Source of the DNA: Brienomyrus brachyistius
Taxonomy: Eukaryota; Chordata; Actinopteri; Osteoglossiformes; Mormyridae
Direction of reading: 5' to 3'
Length of the DNA stretch: 64,000 bases
Assembly (NCBI RefSeq): GCF_023856365.1
Contig: NC_064538.1
Location: forward strand, 6,828,435-6,892,434
This document shows, in pieces, positions 41,901-54,199 of the stretch. The position numbers and the translations under genes were made by a program. Numbering within the stretch: position 1 is the stretch's first letter; each line of letters opens with the position of its first letter. The notes beneath the pieces were generated by a model. It was not told the origin of the DNA, ran no database searches, and worked only from the letters and a program-made list of their open reading frames with translations.

Positions 41901-44900
41901 AGTAAATGACCTTGGCATTAGGTACTACAATAGCAGTCAGAAAGCTAAGCGTGTCACTAAAACAAACAGCAGAAAACAGCACGGCCTGAAATATCGCAGT
42001 CAACAGTGCGGCAGTGCCAGGGCAGGAGGCTCTGTCACGGAGAGAGACTTCCTCAGTGCCGCTCCCAGAGAGGAGGTGATGAGGAATACGACAGACAGAG
42101 AGAGGCCGTGAGCATGATGCGGCCGTCTGTACCTCTGCCGGTCCGTGACTGTACAACCGCTTCCAAGGAAATGAGTAACAGGCAGCGATGAGGAGAATAT
42201 CAGCTCCGCAGTGCCACTCAGCGAGACCATTTGCTCCTGCCGCCCACTCACCATTACTCACCGCGAGAGGCACGGTGTGCGCTCACACCCGTACGCCGTG
42301 CCGTCTCGTCCTCCGGCGCACGGGGCCCCCTACGCGCATGGCTGCCCGCTCCCACCAGCACACGTACGCCACCTGGCTGCGGCGAAAGCAAGTGACAGAC
42401 GGGGATGGCGGCTGTGGTAGAGGAGGTGTTCGGTCCGCACTGTGGTGTTGACCCGGCCGCTGAGTCAAACCCAAACTCTGCTGTGCGCCTCACAGACCTG
42501 CTCCCCATCTGGGTACAAGGCTATCTTCAAACAGCAGTTATCTCCATGACCTTTAAATGGATGCTGACTTCTGAGAGATCTCTGAATAAGCCTGACCCAT
42601 TAACTAGGCCCTGCTGTTTCTACCCAGGCAGGGCGGGCTTTCGGGAGGTGGGAGGGTGAGGAAAGGGACTGAAATAAAACGACTTCTGCTGGCAGTGGCT
42701 ATACCCCACCCACTGTCTCATTTTTTTTTTTCCTTATTTAGAAATAAATCACCATGTTACTACAACATATTACTACACCAGCTCACACCTCAGGTCCCGG
42801 CTGGACGGTCACTGCCCACATGACAGTTCTCTCAACGACAAACTTAAATTAGCACAGTGACGGCCTTCATCTCCGAAATGCATTAAAGTCATAAGGACGT
42901 ATTAGTCATGAGCTCGCGATGCAGTTTCGCAGGTACATGTTCTGAGCGGGAATGGCTTCCTGATAAATGTTAGATACATCAGGGCCTCGCGTCCGACGCC
43001 TCACAGCTTCAGACGTAGCATCTGGATCGTCAGGAGCTCTCGGGCATAGGAGGGGACCGCAGCGGCCTGCAGCTGGGGTCCTCGTAGACATGGGGGGCAC
43101 GTCCCAATCCGGCAGCATGGCTTACGGACGACAGCCAGGCGGACTCTGCGTGCTTCAGGACCTCAAGTCGCCCGCTTGTGTGATAGAGCCCCACGTCCAT
43201 TCTCTTCATGCACAAACATCAGTCTGACTAATGCTCACCTCCCACATCCTTAACAATGTTTTGACACTCTGCTTCGCACATTTCTTTCCATACTGAACAT
43301 CCTTTACACAGAGCCACCAAAGAACTTATAATGACCGTGACTGTTACAAGTGACTCCTTTACTTCGCTGTTCCTTAAATAAATTCGAAGGTGGAAAGCTC
43401 AGGTCCAGAGATGATAAACCAAATGTGTGGAGCTTCTCTCAGCAAAAACTGGGGCAAAACTGTTTCATTGATAGATGCCGCTCCAAAGGTTTTACAGAAA
43501 CCAGTTGAGTGTGACTCTTTATGCTCAGCTGGTTGGTTGAATCAAAACCTTAATCTGGATTTTTACTTTCTGGACCTGAACTTTCCTCCTTGTATTCAAA
43601 GAGGGAACTTTTCTCTAAAACCTTTGGAGCAACTCTGTAATACTCTCTGCTTCTGCATTTTACCATCTTTCTGAACATTTTTATCCATTAAATTCATGCA
43701 TAAAAACCTGTCATTGAATAAAGTTAATTAGAAAAAAAATATGTGATCATCCAAATCTAATTAATAAAAGTCTATTTAAAAATACATTTCAAAACATTTC
43801 CAGTCATCAGTTAGAAACAATTCTACCTGCACAGCAAGGTATTAATACAGGAGAAACGTGACGTTCGTAGGTCTCACATCTTCATGTTCCCCCTACTTCT
43901 AGAGTCGTCATTAACCTGCCTGAGGCTACACATAGCATCAAAACTGATAAAGTTCTCCATACTGACTGCTGCTTGATGCATTTGCAAATTCTCAGTAACT
44001 TTTTATGGTTTATATAATCCCCATGGGTGTCAATTATGAGAAAAAACTTCATATAAACAAATTTTAAAATAACAATATAGGTTTGTGTATTGTGCAGATA
44101 AGCTGGATGGACCAATGAATCATAAAGCAAGTAAAAAAAAAATCTTTGAAATTGAATGAAAATCATTACTGAAATTATGGTGAATAAAAGCTGACCCATT
44201 AGATCAATAACAAGTTGTATCAAGTGTTTAAGTGCTTGCTTGAAATGACATCCCGCCCAAACACTCAGATATGTGCGCGTTTATTTTAATAGATGGACAA
44301 AGGAAGAGTACAACAAAGTCAAAGAAAGCTCTGAAAATCACAGAATTACGCTGAGATGATTCTTACCAGCTGCTGCAGTAACAAAAAAAAACACAGTTCA
44401 GAATAATATCAAAGACATCATTCAGAGTCTCCAACAGTAGAGATAATAGTAGTAGAAATATCGTAGAGAGATGTGGTAATAATGCTATTGATAGAAAAAT
44501 GTTACTGCCTAAAAGAGTACTGCCTTTTGGCTTGGTGTTTTGGGTAATAAAGCCTGACTTTACCCGGTTGATTTGTGTAACTGAAGCCTAAAGGGCATCG
44601 TAAAGCCCGAGATGTGTGATAGCCGATTCGCACTGCCATCTCTGTGGGAATCGCGTTTCTACCATCGCTAGAACATCACAGATGCTGACTGTCAAAGTCA
44701 CGCTGAGGTGAAACCGCTTGAGTTTTACAGGCCCCCACCCCCTGGCCACCTACGTTATGCAAAACACGCACTAACTGCACAGACAGCGGGTCGGGGCGAC
44801 GGGGCGATGGCGGCCGTCACTGTGGGATAAAATGCCTTTCAGATGAGTAATCGGCAACATGACATCAAAACTGGACAGATAGAACCCCCCCTTTTCCTCC

Positions 44901-44925
44901 AGAAGCACTTCAAGGGTAGAGGAGT
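39000..44925. other. upstream of the ataxin-family gene, no coding exon recognised
   Basis: The first part (39.0-39.8 kb) and 42.2-42.5 kb are relatively CpG-rich and could hold promoter or non-coding leader exons of the minus-strand ataxin-family gene; this is inference. Frames such as the one at 41626-42273 have no domain or splice support. The rest appears to be unique non-coding DNA. Confidence 0.4.
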
Positions 44926-45412
44926 TTTGTGTTCAGAGAAGTCTTTCTGCGCACCATTGCTGTTCTGAGCTGTTATTTTTTTGCTTTATGTGTTTTTTTT
45001 GTTAGATTTAACGAATCTGGCCATTCTCCTCTGACCCTTCTCATTAGCAAGGGGCTTTCGCCCACAGAAATGCAATTGACTCGATGCTTTTTGTTCATCT
45101 CACCATCCTCTGTAAACTCTGAACACTGTGGTGAAAATCCCAGGAGGGCAGCTGTTTCTGAGATGCAGCAACCGCCATGTTTGGCACCAACAATCACAGC
45201 ACGTTCAAAATCGCTCAGATCACGCATCCTAGCCGCTCAAATGCTTATTCGAACAGTAACCGAATATCTTGACCTTGTCTGCTTGCTGCATGTATTGGGT
45301 TGCAGCCACGTGATTGGCTGTTTGGGGGAGCAGTCTGCTTACGCTAACAAGCAGGTGTGCCTAATAATGTGGCCACTAGGTGTGTGCACAGTATACAGTA
45401 CACCAGGATAAC
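44926..45412 (-). mobile_element. Tc1-like transposon fragment (5' end and HTH)
   Basis: On the minus strand a terminal-looking block (GGCCACATTATTAGGCAC) is followed by a frame at 45227-44973 reading MRDLSDFERAVIVGAKHGG, then ISETAALLGFS, the first helix-turn-helix of a Tc1-like transposase. The frame then loses similarity, and the catalytic part is absent. Confidence 0.65.
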
Positions 45413-45419
45413 TCTTTCC

Positions 45420-48280
45420 AGACTGTTCTTCTTTAACTGTGATGTAGATGTCTAATATGTACATGTAATAACTTTATTTTAAAAAATTTACATTGTTATT
45501 GTGAGTTTAGAGAACTAGACTCCATTAACAATCTCTTAGCGATTCACGAACCTAACAGTGGTAACTCAAAGCCTTCTGTAATAGATGCGCCAGAATTGAA
45601 AAGATTGCAATTTAATTCTCAGGCCTTTCAGAAACCAAAAATATAGGAGCAACTTGCTATAGCTGTATCACTGTTTTCATTTACTCTCAATGTTACATAT
45701 AATATGTAAGAAAATCAAGAAAAAAGGACTGTGACTAAATTCAGATTCATGATAATTAATTGAAATAAATTGTACTAAAATATACATATTTGTTGAGGAC
45801 AAATATGTACATCAATGTGTTAAAAAAATCTGTAAAATATGTTTTGAGCACAAAATAAGAATCACAAGCATTTGCTTTGTATATATATATATATTGATAT
45901 ATAATTTCAGTTAGTGATTTGTTTTATGTAATTATTATATGGTAATTATTACATTTATGTTGTAAGAATAAAATTTTTACTCAACATTTAAAAATGTCAA
46001 AATGCACCAAATAAAAACTGAAAATGATACCTAATATATGGTCATTTAACGCAATCCTTGCTGGTGCGGAACGGAACTAATGTCTCACCACTTTGGATGG
46101 ACACGATGAAGCATGGGGTAGGTTCCCTCTCAGCCTCTAGCTCACTCACTGTATCTCAGTGAGGAGGATAAGAGATTTATTTAAACCCTCGGCCAGTAGA
46201 TGTAGTGAAGGACCGGGCCAGAATCCTATGCTCGCCCTTCCTTCCCATGAAACAGTACCTCTTGGCTCACACTGGGGGAAACTAGAGCCGTCCGGCACTC
46301 CTGGGATTCTAATACTAGTCTAGGATGGATGTCGTTCCAAATTGTGGGCAGCTCACTGCCACTTATTTCTAATGCCGCAGTGTGGAATGACTTCCCATCC
46401 GAGGGCAAGCCCTGGACAGACCGCGTTCACTCTCGGCCCAGTTGGTGTTCACCGATTTCCCCTAAAAGTGGTTATGGGGCAAGGTTGTTAAGGTCATTCC
46501 CACAGAGGCACCGATGTTCGCCAGTGGAGAGGCGTGTGTCTCATTTCAGAAGGACTTTGAGCAAAACATACTGCTGATAGCAGAAAGGCAGCAACTGGAG
46601 TTTATGCCTGAGAGAAACGCTGCCTCACATACATTTGCATGGGGAGATCTTATGTAACTGATACCCTATGAAGTGTGAGGGGAGGGAACACGGTGCCGCG
46701 GTCTGATACATGGACGCTACGCCCCTTCATTGCATTAGAATTTGGTGTCTTTTAAAGAGAACTGAGCCATTTCTGCCCATTTGATACCGTTCGGCTTCAA
46801 ACGTCTATGCAACAACAGGAAAAAACATGCATGGTCTCATGGAGCATGTGAACATATTACACAGAGCATCTGACTCACGCTGGCAGAGAAGACTGTGCCT
46901 GGTCTTGGTGCCTAATTCTGCAGCGTCTTCCAAAAAGCTACACAGTTGACTGGGTAACACTTCTATTGAGCCAAGATGGCCAGTGTCCAGAGTTACTCAT
47001 CTTCAAAGGGATAGCCTATGCGGGACTTAAGGATGCTGGGTGGCGAGTTCATGGATGAGGGCTTCCGTAACATTTTCGGGGAGGGGTTCCCGTCCTATCC
47101 TCCCATCCAGCTGAGGGATGCGTGTTCAAATGCACGTGGATCTGGGAGGAAGACGCGGGATCGCAATGGGAATTACACACCTAGAGCTGAGGCAGTGAGA
47201 TCGATGCTGGGGACCACGTTGGCTCACTGGAACTGAGAGTTCCTGTCCTACGCTAACACTAAGGGGGCTGATATGTTTTCACAAGGCAATGGCGGTGTAA
47301 ATAAAATGATACAAAATATACATGCTGGTTACACCTACTCTTGAACAAAAAACAGCATGAGATATGATGCCATTCAGTACAGCACAAAGCACCGCGATGC
47401 AGTCACATAATTATATCGCAGGGATGATAAGGGAAGCTCACGGACTTTTGTTAAAGAACTAAAAAGAAAAACAACAGTTCCTCTGTGGACCACCTGCTTA
47501 TAAGAGTATCTGTACTGTAGCATATGCCTTACATTTGTTAGTATTTTGTAGAATGCCTAGTTAATTATTTCAGCTATTCTTTTTGGACATGTGCTCTGAC
47601 GTCACAGATATCACCTCCTCCCACTTGTGTGATAGCAGGTATGTGGCAGGGAATTCCTTTAAGAGGCCGATGATTACATGAGCATCATTGCAGCTTTTTG
47701 TTACTGCAAACAACAATCCACAGAAAAACGACAACAGCCAATCGTAGAGAAGAGCATTGGTGACACAGTGGCTATGATAAAAGCCCCATTGACAAAGCAG
47801 AAAGGTAATGAGAGGAGTGACTACCCAGGCACTGCTAGGTTGCGGCAGCTGTAATCCTTCACGCAGCCGGCCGCCGCTGGCTGAATCAGGCTTAATACCA
47901 ATAGCAAAGACAATCCCCCTTCACTGTGGATGCTGGAGTCAGCCCTCTGGGTATAAATAGGGCTGCAATGCCTCTATAAGCTGGATTTTGGGCGGCATCA
48001 GTTAAAAATAAGACCAGACTTCTGGCATATAGGATCACAGTGCTCACTGTGGCCTCATTCGTTTCGCCCTGTACCTCCACTCTTCCTCTAAGACAAAACT
48101 TGAAGATAAATAACTAAATCTGAAGATGGCATCCAGAGTAGGATGGAGAGCATAAGGTTTTTATGTTGATAACTGTAACAGTAGTATCAAGTGATATAAT
48201 TACTTTTCCCATCTCCAATTTTAAAGATCGTATCTCTGGTTAGCTGGTTTCCTATTTAGATCTGCTGCTTTCTTTTACTG
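45420..48280. other. non-coding interval
   Basis: The interval begins AT-rich, including a short (TA)n at about 45880-45895. No gene, complete element or RNA gene was recognised. Confidence 0.4.
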
Positions 48281-48284
48281 TTAG

Positions 48285-48812
48285 CCTTAGTGTCAATGTT
48301 AGCCTTAGTGTTAATGTTAGTGATAGTGTTAATGTTATTGTCAGTCTTGGTGTTGGTGTTAGTGTTAATGTTATTGTCAGTCTTGGTGTTAGTGTTAGTT
48401 AGTGTTATTATCAGTCTTGGTGTTGGTGTTAGTGTTAATGTTATTGTCAGTCTTGGTGTTGGTGTTAGTTAATGTTATTGTCAGTCTTGGTGTTGGTGTT
48501 AGTGTTAATGTTATTGTCAGTCTTGGTGTTGGTGTTAGTGTTAATGTTATTGTCAGTCTTGGTGTTAGTGTTAGTTAGTGTTATTATCAGTCTTGGTGTT
48601 GGTGTTAGTGTTAATGTTATTGTCAGTCTTGGTGTTGGTGTTAGTTAATGTTATTGTCAGTCTTGGTGTTGGTGTTAGTGTTAATGTTATTGTCAGTCTT
48701 GGTGTTAGTGTTAGTTAATGTTATTGTCAGTCTTGGTGTTGGTGTTAGTTTTAATGTTATTATCAGTCTTGGTGCTGGTGTTAATGGTATTGTAAGTCTT
48801 GGTGTTGGTGTT
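48285..48812. repeat. 36-bp minisatellite
   Basis: Tandem units are built from GTTAATGTTATTGTCAGTCT followed by TGGTGTTGGTGTTAGT, about 14 copies, with shorter variants lacking part of the TTAGTGT block. The strong strand asymmetry (almost no C except in CAGTC) is a product of the unit. Confidence 0.9.
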
Positions 48813-49401
48813 TAGTGTAGACATCTGAGTACTTCTCAGAGTGTGGTTACATATGCGGGAGTCTACACACACTCACGTGTATATGCTCACTCACACGCAC
48901 ACGCTCATACACACGCACATGCAAACAGCTATTGGTATTGAATAAGTAAAAACAACTGTATTCTGAATCAACAGTTTAAAAAATATTTTAAATGATTAAA
49001 ATATTTAAATATAGAAGAAATGGTTACTATTTTGATTCTGATACTGCCTGATTCTTCTGCATTATGGACATATTTAACTTTGAGGGTTTTCCTCAAACAC
49101 TCACCCACACACCTCTGCTCCCATAAGCCCCAAACACAAACCGCGTGCAAAACTGCCACCTTCATGTCAATGTCGTGACCCTGGCAGTGATGGAAAGCCA
49201 AATAAATTGGGCCCGGCCCGGCCCGGCCTCATTCCGCTGTACAAAGAAGGCTCGGTGTTCCCTCAGGCTGTGACATCTTGCAGTGGCACGGGGACAATGT
49301 CATGTGCCGTTTGAACAAACACCGAATGTTTGTACTCATTTGCCACATGGGCCACAAGGGGCAGGAGGCAGCAAAAGTGCCGGGACCTTTCATTTCTGCA
49401 T

Positions 49402-49427
49402 GGGGGGGGGGGGGGGGGGGGGGGGGG
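49402..49427 (+). repeat. G homopolymer of 26 bases
   Basis: An uninterrupted G run. Runs of 13 to 19 G also occur at 34709-34727, 36126-36138, 21397-21412 and 59995-60012. Lengths in an assembly are uncertain at such sites. Confidence 0.9.
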
Positions 49428-49534
49428 AACGCATCTTCACGTCAACATTTCCCACCTACAATTAGTTAACAGTTATTCTCTTATTACAGAGTACAGGGAA
49501 GATATTACAATGACCCGTTGTCATGTGTTATTAT

Positions 49535-49536
<2 letters not shown>

Positions 49537-49618
<82 letters not shown>
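49537..49618. repeat. (AT)41 microsatellite
   Basis: A perfect alternating AT run of 82 bases, unusually long. It can form cruciform structure and is often collapsed in assemblies. Confidence 0.95.
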
Positions 49619-49619
<1 letters not shown>

Positions 49620-49622
<3 letters not shown>

Positions 49623-52600
49623 ATGAAAGTGTACCGTAGCCCCTTTAAGAGCTGAATATATGACTTTCATGAATGGCCTACTTAATTAACAATGTAAATA
49701 ATCTTTAATTAGTCTAATGAATAAATTGGAGAGATTACACTGCTTTATTTTTTTTTAAGATTAATGGCTATTTAAGATAGTTTTTTAAAAAAAAACAGAA
49801 AGTCATAGAAACGGCATGCAAATGATATTCTTTTGTCAACATGGTCACGCGGCATACGGGTGGGCTGGGTCATGTGACCTGTACTGAACGCCAGCAGCCC
49901 CTGAACACCGGAAATGACATGTGGGCTTGGTCTCCTTATTACTGACGCTGCGTAACGTGAATCTGACTGTTCTGCCGTTGTGACCCATCATACACACAAG
50001 ATCATAATTATTGTGAAAAAATCATTCCCCCGGGAAGCTATTGGATAGGATTATATGAAATATTATTGATGTAAATGTAAGCCGCTCTTTTCCTGCTGAA
50101 CTAAATAAAGAAGAAGGCAATGGCTTAAATGCATTTAAGCTGGCCAATGGTGAAAAAGTCAACGATGACCTCATTTCAACACTTTTGTTCACAGTTGGTA
50201 CCTTTATCAGTGAGTGCTGTAATTCTGCCACCGCATCAGAATATGTTTAACACGTCAACCAAGAAGTTAGTATGAGGTGGTTTTTGGGAGTAAAAACAAA
50301 AATCAGGTCCCTGGGAAGATAATACCGTCTTCTTCCTTCTTAAACAGTCCCTGGTCAGAGGCCAGCACCCAGATCTGGTGCAAGCAGTGAGGGAATTTGG
50401 GAAATGTCACAAACAGTCATTAAACAGGTGATGGAGATGCACTGGTCTATGCAGGAAATGCTGAGTTAAATGGACACGAGTTAAAAAAATATATAAAAAT
50501 ACCACAAAAGTGGTAGCAGCTATGGGCTTCGGGGGGTGTGCAGGCTGCTCTCGCTAACAGGCCAACCTGCCGGCTGCTCCCGCTGCTCAACGGGCAGCCA
50601 TCAGAAATGTCTTCTGAACTTAGGTCTCGCCCCCCACCGGAGTCACACAGCTAGAGGACAGCTGGGTCTAACAAACAGACTGTGGCTCGGTGCCCTCGTA
50701 CAGGGACGGGGAAATCACTTTCACGCATCCTTAAAGATGAGCGATGAGCAACACGCGGACATCTGCTCGGATTCCTACGTACGTGAGAGCAGACACGCCT
50801 GCTGGTGGAGTTTTCTGCAAGGTGGAGCTGCAGCTACGGAAGGTCATCTGACACGTCGCCTGCTCATGCCCCTACATTCCCCACCCCCCATTTCTGCCAA
50901 ATCTCTGTCCACCGTCCCTGACCACCTACTGGACTGATTGTGATCGAATGATCATCTCTGCATCAATAGATACCCCACCACGCCCACACCCCAAAAGTGC
51001 TGGTGCTCTGAAATGTGCACCGATGTGGGGCAAAAAGGCAGTGAAGAGAGGCATCGTCACATGCAATAATCGCAAGGCATGCATTATTCAGCGGCATGTG
51101 TTGCATGAGGCATGCAAGAGTACATCCTGTATATAACAAAGTGATGGATGTGGGTGTAAACATATCTATAGATAAATACGTGTACATACACATTGTCCCA
51201 TGACGTAGAAGACTGATGGATGGATGGATGGATGCACATTACTAGGTGCATGTTTCATTGTAGGGGGGGGAACTATGAGCTATTACTCCAGTCTAAGAGT
51301 GTCCCCTTCTTCTGAGCAGGATCAGAGGTGGAGCGAGAGCCACATTTGCTACTTTGTAAGTTAATTAGGCAGCAGTCGAGATATGTGGCGCTGGTGTCTC
51401 ATGACGCTCAGCAAACAATCAGGCTCCCGAAAAGGAAACCCATCTGTCTGCGCTGGGCTCGGCTCGGCGAGCGATGTAGCAGGCGGTCCCCACTGAACGG
51501 CGAGTGGCGGGATTAACGTGAACGAGTTACACCCACTGGCTCATTCACACACTTCACATTATGCATGAGTATGTGTGCCTGCCTGCCAGGCTGCAAAAAT
51601 AGACTTCTTAAAGTCGCAGGGCCCCCGGGGTAGGGGGGGGGCGGTGGAGAGGTAATGGTGGACAGCCCCAGTGGTGTACTGGGTTTGCTTCCCCAAAGAC
51701 AGTGTGGTTTCCACAAACACAAGTGCAGAGATCACATTTTCAGGAGTTACAAACCCTGCAGTGGAGGGGCTGGGGGTTGAATCCTGTAGGGCTTTAGTGT
51801 CACTTAACCAGCATGTGATCACTGCATGTCCCACCTACCCCTCCCGGGTCTGATTCCCGTCCTTCCCCAACCAATATCCCCCAACCCCCACACCCCTAAA
51901 AAAACAGCTAAAAACTCTCACAAGTATCACTGGAAAAGGAGCTGCAACCGGATGGCACACATGGGAAGCATGAACGACGGCCAGCGCTCAGGCTACACCT
52001 TGGACGGAAGCCGCGCGTCCGGGAAGGGCGCCGGGCCAGGTGTGCCTCCCTGGACCCAAGGTACCCGCTGCTATAAGGGAGCTGCAGCAACACCACTAAC
52101 CTGGCATCAGCAGAGCCTCATGTTTCACACCTTGTGCAAGACCCTGGCAGCGGGTGCCAGCTAGTGATATAACACAGAGCGCTAGGAGCTCCAAAACCAG
52201 TGTGGACCGCGCCAAGCACAGCCCGATGCACTGTACTGCAGGTGTGAGGAGGCGCTGAGCTACGCTGCATGATGACCGTGACCGAATGCATCGACACCTA
52301 CTTCAATAAACTCAATTTTGTTAAAGCGGGACCAATTTTTTTTTATGGTTATTTTTAGAAGTTTACAAGTAGATAATTTACTGGCATTTCTATCTACAAC
52401 TGTAGGAATGTGGTTTCCAGAAATAAAAAAAAGAACTGAAATATGCCATGTCATATTAACTGCAACTGCATGACATTACAGTAGTCAAAAGGAGATCAGT
52501 ACGACCACAAAAGCATCATTCAAGAGCCCAGCATGTGATGCCACAGGCGAACAAGGACGTTTACAAAATAACTTTTGCAAAATAAAAAGACCATGTCAAT

Positions 52601-53100
52601 GTTGCGGGGAGGTGAAGAGATTTGCCAGGAAAGGATACATAGTTGTATTTTTAGGGCTATAAACCATGAGGACAGGTGGTAATTACAGTAGCAGGCAATG
52701 CAGTGGCTTTTGGGGGTGCCTGACTGAAAGGTGTGATGTGATGGTTATCCCAGGAGACTGCCTGTCTGTGAGCTGAGCTGGGAGTGCCTGGTGACTGTAC
52801 TGCCCCAGGAGCGTAGATACATCTCTGTGGCTGTGCCTGACCTAGTGACAGCCTGTCCCCGCACCGCAGTCCTGCATAGTCGTCACCTTTGGACATGAGG
52901 CAAAGTGCTCTGCCTATAAGCTAAGCAGCACAAACCAAACGCAGGACTCTAACTTTCATCATAGGCAGGCAGACGGACATACATACATACACACATCACA
53001 GACACCTGCGCGTGGGTATACACAAACACACACACACACACACACTCACATACACTTGTGCACACACTCAGAAAGAGTGACATGCAGGCACACATAGAAT
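49620..53100. other. non-coding interval
   Basis: No exon recognised. A GATG microsatellite occurs near 51215-51233, perhaps a SINE tail. A (CA)n patch lies at about 53020-53045. Confidence 0.4.
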
Positions 53101-53224
53101 CTAGATAAATATATAAGGAAACAGCTCTAGTCTCCTACCTCTCTAGTTGTCCTCTCTAGATGAGTAAAGAGTCGTGTCTTTAGCTGAACGGGCACCGGCG
53201 ATGCAAATTTGAACATCCAGCTTT

Positions 53225-53407
53225 GATACTGCTTGCCTTGCCTCTCTTGCTATCTCTTTCTGTGACTGGTCTCTCTCTCTCCACTCTCGTGTTCAAACTT
53301 GCTCGCCCTCTGAGGCTGCTGCTGTCTCTCTCTCCTTCTCTCTCGCTCTCTCCTTCTCTCTCTCCCACTTGCTCTGCCTCTGTGACTGCTCTCTATCTCA
53401 CTCTCTT

Positions 53408-53447
<40 letters not shown>

Positions 53448-53456
53448 TCTCTCGGT
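53225..53456. repeat. CT-rich simple sequence
   Basis: Mostly CTCT words with interspersed degenerate copies of a longer unit containing GCTCTGCCTCTGTGACTGCT and a related one at about 53237-53270, which suggests an older tandem structure now masked by (CT)n growth. Confidence 0.75.
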
Positions 53457-54149
53457 GTATAATTAGAAGCAGCTCTGTCGTGATACTCCTCAAGCTCATT
53501 GTGGGAGAATGGCTGCTTGCCCATCTTGGCACTGTGCCTGGAAGTACCGTTCATTAACTCTGCTAGCGCTCCCAATGTGCCAGCTGTGGCCTCGCACCAT
53601 TGGCCAGACATCTCTGCCTGACCATACACGTTAGTTTGCCCAAATGCCTGCCATGTGAAGAGATATTTTCAGGGATCATTATTCAATTTCTTACGTATCA
53701 AAATTGCAGATAAAATGGGAAACAACTTGGACAAAAGCCAATAAAACTTTAGAAATGAGAATAATCATTAACAGCTAGTTTTTTGGTGGAGACCAACGTT
53801 TTCTCTCAAATGCCAAAATATTCAATCACATATATTAGCATGCAAAAGGTTCAGTGTGGTTAGTTTAAGGATAAAGTGAAAGTTCCGTGCCAATGGTCCT
53901 AGTTAAGTTCACCATTTTGGACATCAGGCCTGTGTCTCTTGGCAGAAACGAGAGATGGTCACACAGTGTAAACTTTCCCCGCATAAGGCATGTGACTGTC
54001 GTGTAGCGTGTGGGGTTATGTCACCTTCCATCTACACACGAAGAGCAGGATGCAAATGGCCTACTCTCATTTCTCTGTTACTGGAATTCTCACTTCTGTA
54101 TTCTGCCATTGTAAACAGCTGTCCCACATGCCTCATCAGCACTCCTTCC

Positions 54150-54153
54150 TAGT

Positions 54154-54191
<38 letters not shown>

Positions 54192-54197
54192 GAGAGG
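54150..54197. repeat. (GA)n microsatellite
   Basis: A GAGAGA run with single-base interruptions. Confidence 0.9.
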
Positions 54198-54199
54198 CA

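Noticed and set aside
41626..42273. 215-codon minus-strand frame in a CpG-rich stretch
   Set aside because: No domain, no recognisable similarity and no splice partners; likely chance in GC-rich DNA.
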